From NCBI RefSeq assembly GCF_029784155.1, contig NC_073692.1:434287228-434351227 (forward strand): a stretch of DNA of 64,000 nt, given 5' to 3'. A program made the position numbers and the translations under genes. The DNA is from Uranotaenia lowii (taxonomy: Eukaryota; Arthropoda; Insecta; Diptera; Culicidae). The notes beneath the pieces were generated by a model. It searched no databases. It was not told the origin of the DNA and worked only from the letters and a program-made list of their open reading frames with translations. Positions 21,331-33,152 of the stretch are shown one piece after another. Positions within the stretch are counted from its first letter, which is position 1, and each line of letters opens with the position of its first letter.

Positions 21331-23434
21331 GAATTATTAGTAGAATTGTATAGTAGAACCAAGTGGGCTCACAACTATTATGTGTTGAGTAATTTTTTTT
21401 TTATGTATCAGATAATCCCTTCTATGATTACAATCACGGTCACGGTGTGCATTTTGGTACCACACTAATCTTCAAGAGCGGCACTTGAAATAAATTTTGA
21501 ATCCATAATCATTATGAACCAAAAAACTCTTAACAGATGCTTGTTTTATTCAACATGACACACGAAATAACATGATGATCATTTAAGAAAACACTTATGT
21601 ATTATAAGAGAAAAGCAAGCTCTGAAGAAATATTAAATGTATTTCTTAAAACAAAATTAAAGTTAACCATTCAAAAAAGCATTTCGGATTTTGGTTTGAA
21701 GATAAAGTTGACTTAAGCAAGTTGGGGTTTAACACCTCCAGCTTAGCTTGATTGACTGCTTACGTCCACCTTAAATCATTAAACCCGAAATGTTTCAAAT
21801 AATATTTTAGTAATGAATGTTTAAAAGTTCTTTGAAGTTTTCGCTTAATTAAATTTTAATGAAGGTTAATACATTTCGCTTTCCATGATCGCTGGCGTGG
21901 CTCCTTAGAACGAGTTCCACATCGCCAATGGTTGCTACTCCGTGATTGACCGAGGCCATCAGTTTTGTTCAGAGGTCAAATGAATAGAGCCTGGGATTGG
22001 CAACACATTCACAATGCTCAAATCTGATGCTCTCTCTTTTTAGATCAATAACGGCGCCGGCCACGCCCTAGTAGTCAATGGATAGATTGGAAAATATAGA
22101 AAAGGATGAAAGATCAATCTTATTCTTTAGGACCGAGGTCACCTCTGCATCCTACTAGTAAAATAATTTTGGTTTGGAGGTTTGGGTAAAAAGAGGTGAT
22201 CGGAGGACACTTTTGACTATAGTAATTAAAAACTATCAAATCTTTTCTTCTAAACTCCTACTATTGACTCATGAAATTAGTTTAAGACTTTTTCTCTTAT
22301 ATATTTCCTATCTCAATTTTACTTTAAATATCACTCCTAAAACTTAATTTCAAAAAATCTGCTTTCATTTTAAAAATTAAAAAAAAAAGATCTAATTCTC
22401 ATTTAAAAGAAATGAAATGTATTGAATAAACAAGTTGAATACGTGTTTGACGAATTTTGAGATCTATCGCAAATAAATCACAAGTGTAACTATACTTTAC
22501 TGTTTTGGTTGAAAAATAACAAAAACTAGTGTAAAATTTATTGATTTCCTTTCGTGTTTACTGGCTCTAAAGTAAGAAAAAAATTTTTTGGGAGGAAACC
22601 TAAAAACAAACCTTGAACTTTTTTGTTTGGAATATTTCAAAAAATTATAACTAATATAGGATTAAAATTAAAAAAAAATTAAAGCGAAGTGTATCTGTTG
22701 AACAACATTATCCAGTAAACGAGGTTATCCTTCCGGCTCAATAAAACCATAGAAAAGTAATTATTTCGTAGTTTCTCAAAAATTGAACACCAATTTGAGT
22801 AAGTTTTTCTTTTGAGTTCTAAACGTTATATTTTTATTAAATTCTCTATTTCCCTGATATATAAAATAAATGACTAGTGAAAAAAATTAAAAAATCTGTG
22901 ATTTTGATACTCATTAACATTATACTATATATATATGTATATATATAACATTATACATTATACATTATATAATAAAAAAAAAACCATTTCCGCAGAATTT
23001 GATAAATGAATAAACACATTTTCAAAACAAATTTAGAGTTGTAGACAACTGCTTACTTGCTGACGTATCAGTTCAATTGCGAAGAAATTCTAATGAAAAA
23101 TAATAACTATACATGAGTTCACGCCGTGTTTTACTTTAAATAAATGAACGCCCAGGGATTTGTTTTTGCATTTATTACGTTCCTAGATATACCAACGCAA
23201 TATGCGGGAGTAAATGAATCATATGTTTATACAATAGGACTCTTTATTGATACACTTGATTTAGTTTATTGATCGATACACCAAATGTACGAATGATTAA
23301 GGCAAAATCAAGTCACTCTTGAAGTGTATAATCTGAGTCTGAATTTCCTTACACTTTCCTAGAATATACTTTCATATGCGAAATTGTTTTCTGGAAGCGG
23401 ATTTCATCATTTAAGTTTTATTAAGTTGACGAAT
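21331..23434. other. Intergenic, upstream of gene F
   Basis: Mostly AT-rich with little to assign. About 21880-22090 is more GC-rich (GATCGCTGGCGTGGC, CGGCGCCGGCCACGCCC) and looks like a fragment of an unclassified retroelement. From about 23110 the sequence resembles the upstream region of gene G (from about 32109), beginning at GCCGTGTTTTACTTT, so the F/G duplication includes some 400 bp of upstream DNA. Confidence 0.5.
22920..22975. repeat. AT-rich microsatellite
   Basis: TATATATATG/TATATATA tract followed by three ACATTATAC-like units. A simple repeat. Confidence 0.8.
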
Positions 23435-23444
23435 TATATAAAAG
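23435..23444 (+). promoter_or_regulatory. TATA box of gene F
   Basis: TATATAAAAG lies 75-84 bp before the start codon. Downstream, TATCATTCGTTCTCAATCAT is nearly identical to TATCATTCATTCTCAATCAT before gene G (near 32437-32456), marking a conserved core promoter and 5' leader. Confidence 0.65.
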
Positions 23445-23518
23445 ACTGGTCTCTCTGCGCTTGTATCATTCGTTCTCAATCATTCATTAATTGTAGTTCA
23501 AATTGAAGAAAGCTTAAA

Positions 23519-25119
23519 ATGTTTACTTCAAGCCACTTTTTGGTGATCGTTCTGGCGTTGGGAGGTAATTGTCCTTTGTAATTTTAGTATTATAACACCG
23601 TATTAAAGTTTGTTCCAATGTTTTTCAAAGTGACTTTTGCCAGTCCCATTGGATCCGAGATCTCAGATCTGCAGCGAGCCTGCATCAGTATGTCAGGCTC
23701 TGATGCTGGTGTTTGGAAATTTATTGCTTCGAATTTAGAGTTCCAGTCTTGTCGGGAATCCAAGATAGGCAAAAATGACGCTAACATTAATTTTTCGACG
23801 TTCAACCCCGGAGAGATGGAAAAGTATTTGGAGTGTAATTATTTTCACGTCTAGATTTAACAAAAATGGAACTTTTACAGACTTTGCTCTTCGCTAAACT
23901 CTTCGTTGGCCTGTTTGGACGGAATGCTTGAAGGGGCAGCGATGTGTCTAGGAAAAGATGACATCTCATCAGCCAAAGAAAAATTTAACCAACTTGCTGT
24001 GGATTTTCTGGACTTGATGTGTGATGGTAACTTCAATACCGTTGATGGTAAGTCGAGTTTCGAAGTTTTGAATTTATAATTAGTTAAAATAGTTAAATTT
24101 TCAGAAGTGGCGAATAAAGATTGCATCGGTGATACTGATGATTTGGTGAAGGAACTCAGTCATTGTTTCGCTACAAATATGCTTGATAGTGAATCATCGC
24201 CCGACAACGAGTGCCTTCTTTACGCAAAAGCAATAGGCTGTGTGAAGAGCAAACTCGATAAATGTGGAGGAAATCCGCAGCTCATGAAATTTTTGTATGC
24301 AGCCGTTGGACCTGCTCTCATACTCAACAATTGTTACGACGAGACACTATCGGAAGAATCTGTAAATAGTAGCTCAGAAATCGTTGAAGAAGCTACATCT
24401 GAAACTCTAGAAATAGTTGAGCCACGGTGCAACGGAAGCGCAGAAGAACAAGTGAGGCAACTCAGTGAATGCTTCTCATTAAATCCACTTATTGGTAAAT
24501 CATCCTCTGAAAACGAAAGCCCCCTATACTCCAATGGACTAGATTGTGATCAGGAAATAACCAAAAAATGCGGTAAATCATCCTCTGAAAATGAGTGCAT
24601 TCTATACTCACATGGTCTAGATTGTGCTTGGAAAATAACCAAAATATGTGATACACCTCGACAGTTGATGGAAATATTGAGAGTCGTCGTAGAACCTGCT
24701 CTAGAGCTCAACAAGTGTTACTCAACCACAGAAAAGGAAGAAATCGCTGAGAGCGATGAAATCATTGAAGGTAAATCGATGTATTAAGTTTTAAATTAAA
24801 AACAAAAGTTTAAATTTAATATCAATTTTCAGAAAAAGTTAAGCCAGATTGCAACAGAAGTCCTGATGAAGCAGTGCAGGAAATTAGAAATTGCTTCGAT
24901 TTTAAGTCAATTGACAGTAGTAAATCATCCTCTGAAAATGAGTGCATTCTGTATTCAAATGGGCTTGATTGTATGCAGGAAACAATCAAAAGATGCATGT
25001 TATTACCTCCAGTTATGGCGGAGCTATTGAGAAATATCATAGAACCTTCGCTGGCGCTCAACAACTGCTATGATGAATCATTCGATGAATCGGAAGAAAA
25101 CGTTGAAGCCGATCGATGA
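23519..25119 (+). CDS. Expanded DUF1397-type secreted protein with three C-terminal modules, gene F
   Basis: Five exons: 23519-23564, 23631-23823, 23881-24047, 24105-24770 and 24833-25119, about 452 residues, far longer than the usual 230-270 of the family. Phases are 1, 2, 1 and 1. It has a signal peptide (MFTSSHFLVIVLALGG, cleavage near FASP), then ISDLQRACISMSGSDAGVWK. Exon 3 (167 nt, as in gene A) encodes LCSSLN, ACLDGMLEG, MCLGKD and LMCDG. Exon 4 holds two C-terminal cysteine modules (DCIGDTDDLVKE to NNCYDE; RCNGSAEEQVRQ to NKCY). Exon 5 holds a third (DCNRSPDEAVQE to NNCYDE) and an acidic tail. Acidic Glu-rich linkers separate the modules. Within module 2 a 78-bp stretch is duplicated in frame, with one cysteine changed to serine. 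AATAAA is at 25227-25232. All frames are open. Function unknown. Confidence 0.85.
24494..24649 (+). repeat. 78-bp in-frame tandem duplication inside gene F
   Basis: Two copies, 24494-24571 and 24572-24649, each starting GGTAAATCATCCTCTGAAAA. They encode two versions of GKSSSENE, a tyrosine block and GLDC. The first has SerProLeuTyr where the second has CysIleLeuTyr (AGC at 24518-24520 against TGC at 24596-24598). Gene G has only one copy. Confidence 0.9.
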
Positions 25120-25442
25120 GTGCATTAAAATTGTCATTCCAAGGTTGGAGCGTAATCTAGGACCAAAATCTAACTCTACACTACCGGTCTATCAAAATTC
25201 TTTCCATCATTCTTATTCCTTTGAACAATAAATCAATTACACCCTACCTTTGTAAAACCAACACGCGTTTTATAATTCGTTCCGCCGATGAATTCTGTTT
25301 CAATTTCCAGGTTATTTCCGGTCTCGAGCCGCCATAAATAGCATAGTTTACGGTCGTCTTTGGTCTTTGGTGCAACAGTTAGGTTCCTCATAACCTATTT
25401 CGAGAACCTCCGGAATAAACCCAAGAGAAGTGCAATTGGACA

Positions 25443-26433
25443 ATGAAGAGGTTAGTCCGCGAAAGGAAGTCGCTTGACTCACGCCTCAAAAGATCCATCG
25501 AAAGTCTGACCCAGTTGCAAGGCAGTGAAGAAACGGAGGAGTTAGATATCCAGACCGAAATCGATAATTTCCAAAAAATCTGGAATGATTATCTTCTCGT
25601 TCATATACGTATGATCGAGATATGCAAGGATGAGGAAGTCGACGGCATTCTAGAACATCTCGAAAATTTCGAAAGTTCATTTCTGGTAAATAAAAATCGT
25701 CTCCTAAAATTCCTAAAAAGGGTCAGCTTCGCCACATCCACGAGGATACAACCTTCTGCCAGTCAAGATGGCGGTTACGCCATTCGTGTTCTTGTCGAGC
25801 AGCAAGCTGAATTTCTGCGCCAAATGTCTATCAGCTTTGGCACCGGTCTATCCACCAAGTACATCTGAGCGTCCATTTCAAGAACGACCGACAATTGCTA
25901 CGGACCTGAAACTTCCAAGGACAACGTTGCCAGTATTTTCAGGAAATATTTTAGAATGGCAGTCGTTTTATGATCTGTTCGACAGCGCTGTTCATAAAAA
26001 TCTAGCCCTCACAGATAGTCAACGTTTATAATTCCTGAAAACTAACTTGGAAGGAGAAGCAGCCACCTTATTATCCCACCTTCGCATTGAAGATGCCAAC
26101 TACGCTCCCGCGTTAGCCAAGTGGAAGCAGAGATTTTACAAACCGTTTGATATTGCTGTACAACATATTCAGCGATTCATAAACCAACCTCTTCTTGCTA
26201 TAACATCAGCTGACGGATTTCGATCACTTCACGACATTTCCAACGAATCACTACGAGCTCTTCAAGCGCTGAACCGATACGATCGTGATATCTGGTTGCT
26301 GTACATACTCATCGAGAAATTGGATGACGATACAAAGCAGCTTTGGTGTCAAAAGCGTTCTGAAATGTTCGACGAGGTTAATACACTGGAAACCTTACTA
26401 AAGTTCATCGATATTCGAAGCAACACTGCCTAA
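25443..26433 (+). pseudogene. BEL/Pao gag remnant
   Basis: The N-terminal part is open at 25443-25868. The frame then changes, and the conserved Pao gag block (LKLPRTTLPVFSGNILEWQS, FYDLFDSAVH, EGEAATLLSHL, YDRDIWLLYILIEKLDDDTK) continues to 26433 with a TAA at 26029-26031. A cysteine-rich segment (NICGFCSKSPNQLYQCGKF) follows at about 26520. It encoded the structural protein; here it has at least one frameshift and one stop. Confidence 0.8.
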
Positions 26434-27717
26434 ATCTCAACTACCAGTGAAACAGCCATCAAAACACCAATTCCGAAACCCCCCAAAATTGGTTGCTACT
26501 AACCAATCAGCCCGCGACAACATTTGTGGATTCTGCTCCAAGTCACCGAATCAATTATATCAATGTGGTAAGTTCATTCATGCAAGTGCTTATGACCGAC
26601 TCAATTTCATTCGTAGGCATCAACTAAGCACCAATTGTCTGAGGCAACACACAAATGAACCATGCAAATCAGGCAATTGCAGGCAATGCAATCAACTTCA
26701 CCACACACCTCACCACGCCTACATGATGCCCTACAACCACCAACTGGGCACGACGTTACATCTACAATAATGAACACAAAGAATGTAACTCAAACCTTCA
26801 TCTCGACACTGAATTTAGCTACCGATTTGGCGGACACCAACGTCCTTTAACTCACTGTAACTATCAGCGTGCTGGATAAATTCGGCAGACTCGGGGTGTT
26901 CTCGATTGTGCCTCACATACCAACTACTCGAGAATTTTGCTAACAACTTTGCCTACCAACAATACCGGTGGACTTCGAGTTTGGCGGCATCTCAGAGGCA
27001 TCCGGACACGAGAGCTCTCATAACATTCGGCTCACGATGCTGCGACTACCAAAACACCGTTCCCTGTGTAATGCTGGACCGAATCACTTCTGAACTACCT
27101 CTGAAGCCGGTGAACATTACAGGCTGGCCTATTCCACGCTCAATTGTCATGGCAGATCCCCACTTCCTGGTAAAATCAACATGCTGCTCGGCAATAAATT
27201 ATTCTCCCAACTTCTCGACCCTGGTAGTATCAACCTCAGCTCCGATGGCAGCCTATCCATTCTTCTAAACACCAAACTTGGTTGGGTGGTCTCCGGTGGC
27301 TACAAAAACGACGTCCAATCGATCCCATCCCCTCCTCTACCATGCCAGCCTCATAACCATGACCGATGAGACCCTTTCCACGCAGCTGCAACGGTTTTGG
27401 GAAATTGAGGAATATCAACCACCGAAAACACACTTGAGCGATACAGAGGTTTAGTGTGAAAAGCATTTCTCTCAACACACAACTCATGATGAATTCGGTC
27501 GCTTCACTTTCCATTTATTGAAAGACCTGACCAGCTGGGAGAATCCCGTGAGATCGCAGCTAATAGATTTGCCCACTTAGAACGAAAACTTGAGAAGAAT
27601 TCCGTACTCAAAACTCAGTATCACCAATTCATTCGAGAGTACATCGACATGGGTCATATGTCTCTCGCATAAAATGCGCCTCCCAAAACAGCTGTTTTTC
27701 TGCCTCATCATTATTTT

Positions 27718-28840
27718 GTGAAGGCAGATAGTAGCACCACAAAATGCCGAGTGGTTTTCGATGACAAAAACAAGCAACGGGAAGTCTCATATTTTGATGG
27801 CGGAACCTATACTGCAACCTGCGCTCATCGACATTTTACTTCGGTTCAGATTCCCCGTAGTTGTAGTTGCAGGGGACCTTCAAAAAATGTATCGAATGGT
27901 TGAACTGCATGATGATGAACGAGATTTCCAGCGAATTTTATGGCGTTGGTCTAGATCAGAAACCTTAGCTGAGTACCGATTGAATACAGTAACATACGGC
28001 ACCAAAAGTGCATCATATTTAGCTACTAAATGCGTGCAACAAGTGCTTTTGGCAAACCAACAAAAATATCCTAATGCCGTGAAAAGGACCCTTCAGGGAA
28101 TGTACGTCAACGGCGTCTTGACCGGGACTGACTCTGAGGAAGATGCTAAACTACTTCGCGAGTAGCTTATCGTGATTTTCGCTTCTGGCGGTTTTCATCT
28201 TCAAAAATTGGCTTCTAATAGTACCGTCGCTCTTCAAGGAGTTCCCGAAAGTGATCTCGAAATCAAAGTTCCTCTTGAAATCGACCCAACGAATACTATC
28301 AAGAATCCTCCTCAAGAACTCTCGGAATCCACTGGCAGACGTGCAGCGACATGTTCCAGTTCACGTATCACCAATCTAAGATCCTTAAGCCCACCAAACG
28401 TATCATCTTATCTCAAATTGCAAGCTTATTTGACCCTCTTGGTCTCTTAGCACCCGCCATTGTGAAAGCTAAATTGGTGATGCAAAAGCTGTGGGAGCTG
28501 AAGGTGGCCTGGGATAGTACTCCCCCTGATGAGTTGCTCAATTCATGGTTAGAGTTTGTCCAAAGTCTGCCGCTTCTCAATTTGTTTCAGCTTCCACGAA
28601 GAGTAATCGAAGTCGCAGTGGCATCGCGATTGTTTCTGCACAGCTACAGTGATGCTTCCGAGAGATCCATGGGAGCATGCGTTTATATTCGCTCAATCGA
28701 TAGCAGTGGCAACCTTTCATCCCATCTACTCTGTTCCAAGTCCAAACTGGCCCCCATCGGTAACAAAAGGATGACACCACCCCGACAAGAACTTTGTGCT
28801 CGACGTCGTTATTGGATTATCTGTGGAACGAGTGCTGCAA
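27718..28840 (+). pseudogene. BEL/Pao reverse transcriptase and RNase H remnant
   Basis: Recognisable pieces are FPVVVVAGDLQKMYRMVELH and GMYVNGVLTGT, where the catalytic YVDD is changed to YVNG, so it would be inactive. IASLFDPLGLLAPAIVKAK and the RNase H-like HSYSDASERSMGACVY with RMTPPRQELCA follow after a frame change. It ends where the hAT-like element is inserted. Confidence 0.8.
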
Positions 28841-28854
28841 GGAAAACCTATCGA

Positions 28855-30490
28855 CAGCGTTACCACATATACAGATTTTTCAGTGAACATACAGATTTTT
28901 TGAAATTTTCAAACCAAGAATCTGTATGTACAGATTACAGATAATTGGAAATTTATACAGATTTTATACAGATTTTCAGCAAATGAAAAAATTCTATGAT
29001 ATTTTTATTACGTTTTGAGTTAAGGGGGGGGGGGTAGGGTCTAACGGGTATAATAAAAACACCATTTTCACGATTTTTTTCTAGAGCTATCGTTCAAACA
29101 AATGTATTCAAATTTTTTGCATTATACAAAGCATTGTTAAAAGAACATTTAGTAATTTTTTTGTAGAAAAATATTGAAAAATGAGCCGGTGACGGAGCAT
29201 TTTCGAGGATGCCTTTTAGAAAACAGGATTTGCGGTGGACACTGTATCTCAGCACAGAATTATCTGAAGTCAAAAATTCAGAGCAAAATATTTTAAATAG
29301 ATGTTTTTCTGGACCCCAACGTTTTTATTTAACTTAAAAATATTTTTATGAAATTTTTGTGGCTGTTTGAAGTAAAAACTATGATTTTTCACTTAAAAAT
29401 CCGCCATTTTTCCGCTCTAAAATCTCCCCAAAGTAAAAAAATCAAAAAAGAAAAACGTTGGGGTCTGGTATTTTATATGTAGAAAACATGTTCCAAATTT
29501 GAAAAGAATCGGATAAGTAGTTTTCAAATGACGATGTCCACGGACTTTAAAAATGTGCTTTCGAGAAAAACGCGTTTGAAGTTTCTGCTCTTGCTTTCTT
29601 GCAGTATTAGATAGGAGGAGATAAAGGCCTATAACTTCTACAGTTTTGCTTCAATTGACTTGAAAATTTGACACAACATTCTTGAAATGTTTTACAATAA
29701 GATAATAAAAAAATTAAAAAAATTGATTTTTTGAAAGTGTTAGACCCTACCCCCCCCCCTTAATTGAGAATAATCTCCTTTGATGATCCAACGTTCAAGC
29801 CATCAATTGCCATGCTCACAAATGAGAAAAATCTTCCAGATTATAGTTCGGAACTGCATCAATGCAACGGTAAGAAAACAGTTTTCAAACCTGTGTCCGA
29901 AAATCATATACCAAGATCAGACATTACATTACACGAAATGTAACTTTTAATGGTACCTAGTTAAATATCATTGAGTTACTTCAGCTGCTGTGAATATTTT
30001 TCTTGCAGTATGCAGCGATTACAACTAAATACAGAAACTGATCAGAGACAATTGACACAATTTAAAACTCCCATCTGATTGTTAAACCCCGGATGGACAA
30101 AGATCGTTGCATTTTACGAAACATATCCACTTTAAAGTTGGCGTGACCTTATTTTTTACATGTAGCGGTAGCGGATATGTATTTTGTTTGGATTTCGTGC
30201 AATGTTTCGCAGACACATTTATTTGTACAAACAAACCAAAAAGCGGATTGCATGTAGCAAAATCACAGAATTAACACTGATTTGAAAGATCGCACAAATG
30301 TCGCAGTTCGCAATAATGAAGAGGGCAACTAGATCAGTGCGCCACGCATTATAAAAAAGGTCACAGTAGTGCAATGTTAGTATCCGGAATCAAAATTTTG
30401 AATACAGATTTTAATACAGATTTTTGAGATTTTATACAGATTAAAAAGATTTTTTGCCTCGAAAATACAGATTTAAATGTGGCAACGCTG
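28855..30490. mobile_element. hAT-like 1.6 kb non-autonomous element inside BEL/Pao
   Basis: Ends are CAGCGTTACCACATATACAG and, inverted, CAGCGTTGCCACATTTAAAT. CCTATCGA is duplicated at 28847-28854 and 30491-30498. CAG ends plus an 8-bp duplication point to hAT. The subterminal regions carry many ACAGATTT repeats. No transposase frame. A TTAA-flanked element (29020-29763) lies within it. Confidence 0.8.
29020..29763. mobile_element. TTAA-flanked TIR element nested in the hAT-like element
   Basis: TTAA at 29020-29023 and 29760-29763. Inverted ends consist of a run of 9-10 G followed by TAGGGTCTAAC. The TTAA duplication suggests piggyBac-type mobility, although the G-run end is unusual. No coding potential is visible. 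Confidence 0.75.
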
Positions 30491-30502
30491 CCTATCGACA
30501 GT

Positions 30503-31308
30503 GTGTTGTGTGTGCTCGATCGAAGCCGGTGCCGAATTCGCCGATGATAGGTCAGCTGCCACAGGAACGCGTCATCCCACAACCTACATTTGCAGTAACC
30601 GATGTGGATTATGCGGGGCCAGTTTGTTTGGTTGGACGCAGAGCTCGGAGTGTCATCTCTAGCAAAGAGTACATCGCACTCTTCGTCTGCTTCTCGACAA
30701 AAGCCGTGCATTTAGAAGCAGTTTTGGATCTAAGCACATCAGCATTTCTTGCCGCCTTCATAAGATTTTCGAGTCGGTATGGCCTTCCCATGAAGATGTT
30801 CTCCGATAACGCACCAAATTTTCGAGCTGCTAAAAAGCAGTTGCGAGAAATTCACGAGCTAGTGAAATCTGCAGACCACAATCATCAGATAACTGGTTTT
30901 TTAACCGACAAAGGTGTGAATTAGAAATCTATTCCAGCACGATCACCTCATCATGGGGGTCTCTGGGAATCAGCGGTTAAGATAGCTAAACAACTTCTGG
31001 CAACCCTAACAAGCAACCATATCACCTTCGAAGAGCTTTCTACCTTTCTCGCCCAAGTTTCAGCAACCATGAATTCGAGACCGATCACTCCTATATCAAA
31101 TTGTCCCAGTGATCCGCAGGCACTCACACCTGCCCATTTCACCATAGGCCGTCCATTGACTATAGCTTCAGAAGTGAACCTAATGGAACGTTCTATAAGC
31201 TCCATGAATCGATGGGAGCACGTCCAGCGTCTATCCCAAGAATTCAGATCCCGCTGGCAGCTGGAATATGTTCGCGCCCTTCAGCGCATTACTAAGTGGA
31301 AACGCTAA
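30503..31308 (+). pseudogene. BEL/Pao integrase remnant
   Basis: Begins within a zinc-domain tail (QCVVCARSKPVP). The catalytic core is recognisable: VTDVDYAGP, FSDNAPNF and, beyond a TAG at 30922-30924, HHGGLWESAVK, giving the D-D-E residues. The C-terminal block MNSRPITPIS, LTPAHFTIGRPL and RSRWQLEYVRALQ ends at 31308. The stop breaks the frame. Confidence 0.8.
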
Positions 31309-31359
31309 TCACCAAACGTCTCTAAAGGAGACTTCGTAATGCTGGTAGTCGAGTGTGTC

Positions 31360-32491
31360 CCACGTTGCATTTCAACCTAGAAAAAATGCCTTTTAAACTA
31401 CCTAGCTGACTGATTATTTTCAAAATTTCAGACATTATTCTTTTGACTATTTGCGATCTTTTGGTATTTCTTCTATACGGAAACACACTTTTGCGTCATT
31501 TTTTCCCCAGGGTTTCATAAATTAAAAAATGACCTCAAACCGAATCAAATAGACCACGATTTGCTCATGTAAATTAATAAACTTTTACTCTTAGCAACAC
31601 TGAAATTGAAAAATAGTAATATTACATGGCACACAACACGGTTTTGTAATGTAAATTTATATGTCTTCAATAATATTAACCCTAAACAGTATTGGCTTTT
31701 GAATGCAGTAATTAAATATTACTGCATTCAAAAGTCAATACTGTTCGTTTCATAAAGTTACAAGTTTGCAACAATTAATGCATTTCCCAGTCAAACCAAA
31801 AAGTTCAAATTTACTCATGTAAATGTTCCTTTAACGTTCTGCAAAAAAAAAACATGACTGAGTTTTGAAGCAAGACAAAGCTCTTTAGGCTCCAGAGTTC
31901 GAGAAATTTTAAAATTACCCCAAATCGAGTCAGTCTAATACCACCGTAATTCGGAATCTAAAAAACTTGTAAAAATTTAAAATAACGATAGAATATTTTC
32001 ATGAGGAAAATAAAAATAGACCTGTAATAGAATTTGCGGAAAAAATTCTTTCGCCTAATCAACACTTAAAGTTCAAAATGCGCCATTTGACCTGCTCCGG
32101 TACGTTTAGTGTCAGCGCCGTGTTTTACTTTCAATATGTGTCCGCTTTGTTTATTTATGCATCAATTCCTACGTTCCGGGATTGGCTACTCAGTGTCCGG
32201 GTACATGAATCATTCGAGTGACACTTTTTATTGACATTATTTAAATAAATTTATTCATTGTTGCATCTAATCAAAGAAAGATAATGGCTAAACCTCATCA
32301 TTTGTTTGAATTTGTTATCAACATTCTTAGAATGAATCATCATCGAGAGTTTTTTTTTCAAGAAATTCATTTCATCAATCCCGTACAGTATTCATCAAAT
32401 GTCAAATTATATTTAAAGATTAATCCTTTGCCTTTGTATCATTCATTCTCAATCATTCATTTATTGAAGTTCAAATTAGCGGAAGCTCAAA
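31360..32491. other. Intergenic between the BEL remnant and gene G
   Basis: The BEL sequence breaks off at about 31360, where ATTTCAACCTAGAAAAAATG begins a repeat also seen near 15259. It contains the hairpin at 31685-31745. From about 32109 it matches the upstream region of gene F, including a TATA-like TATATTTAAAG near 32408 and a conserved leader. Confidence 0.55.
31685..31745. repeat. 61-nt near-perfect hairpin
   Basis: Arms of 28 nt (31685-31712 and 31718-31745) pair with one mismatch around a 5-nt loop (TAAAT). Arm sequence starts AACAGTATTGGCTTTTGAAT. No longer inverted repeat surrounds it. It could be a tiny palindromic MITE remnant or a small-RNA precursor. Confidence 0.75.
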
Positions 32492-32875
32492 ATGTTCGCT
32501 TCAAAGCTTATTTTGGTGATCGTCATGGCGTTAGGTTGTAAGTATACTAAGTAAATTTTGTATCATATTATCATACTGAAGATAGTTCTAATGTCTTTCA
32601 AAGTTACTTGTGCAAGTCCCATTGGATCCGAAATCTCAGACCTGCAGCGATCTTGCATCAGTATGTCTGGCTCCGATACTGGTCTTTGGAAATTTATCGC
32701 TTCGCATTCAGAGTTCCAGTCTTGTCGGGCATCCAAGATTGGCGAAATGGACCCAACCATTGATAATTCATCGTTCAATTCCGGAGCGATGAAGAAGTAT
32801 TACGAGTATAATTAATTTTTAAATTTTTGGCTATTTTTCGGTCTTGGATTTCAATCAAACAACTTTTATTTGTGA

Positions 32876-32922
32876 AATGCCCGACGTTTCGACCATTTTT
32901 GGTGGTCTTCCTCAAGGGTACT
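32876..32922 (-). ncRNA. Hammerhead ribozyme-like motif, left terminal repeat
   Basis: The reverse complement of this segment is the same sequence as the right-hand motif at 35113-35157, with stem II GACCA/TGGTC, then GAAAC and GTC. It is read in the sense of the Penelope open frames. The CTGANGA core box is degenerate (TTGAGGA), so activity is uncertain. Confidence 0.5.
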
Positions 32923-33152
32923 GGAATTTATTAGTTTCAAAAATTACAATGAGCATTGTTAAGAGTCTGGTTTAAAGAGTGTAAACTCACTTGTCTAATG
33001 GTTGTTATTGTCAGATTTCGTTTTTTTTCAACGTTCAGGTGTCCAGTCTTCGCTGCTCTTCTGTGAATACATATTTGTTATATTTAAATTCTATTTCTAG
33101 CTACTGTCTCACTATTAAATTACTTTTTCGATCGGGATTAAAAAACAATGTT

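Larger units (their letters stand above)
25300..31359 (+). mobile_element. Degenerate BEL/Pao LTR retrotransposon, with insertions
   Basis: Gag, reverse transcriptase/RNase H and integrase remnants lie in order on the plus strand. Several frameshifts and stops interrupt them. No LTR pair could be found at the edges, so the limits are approximate. The element is split by a hAT-like insertion (28855-30490). The segment joining RNase H to the integrase zinc domain is missing on the two sides of that insertion. Confidence 0.8.

Noticed and set aside
23519..25119. Odorant-binding protein interpretation of the cysteine-rich secreted proteins
   Set aside because: OBPs are about 120-150 residues with six cysteines in a fixed spacing. 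Genes A and F have a different, longer pattern that fits DUF1397 better.
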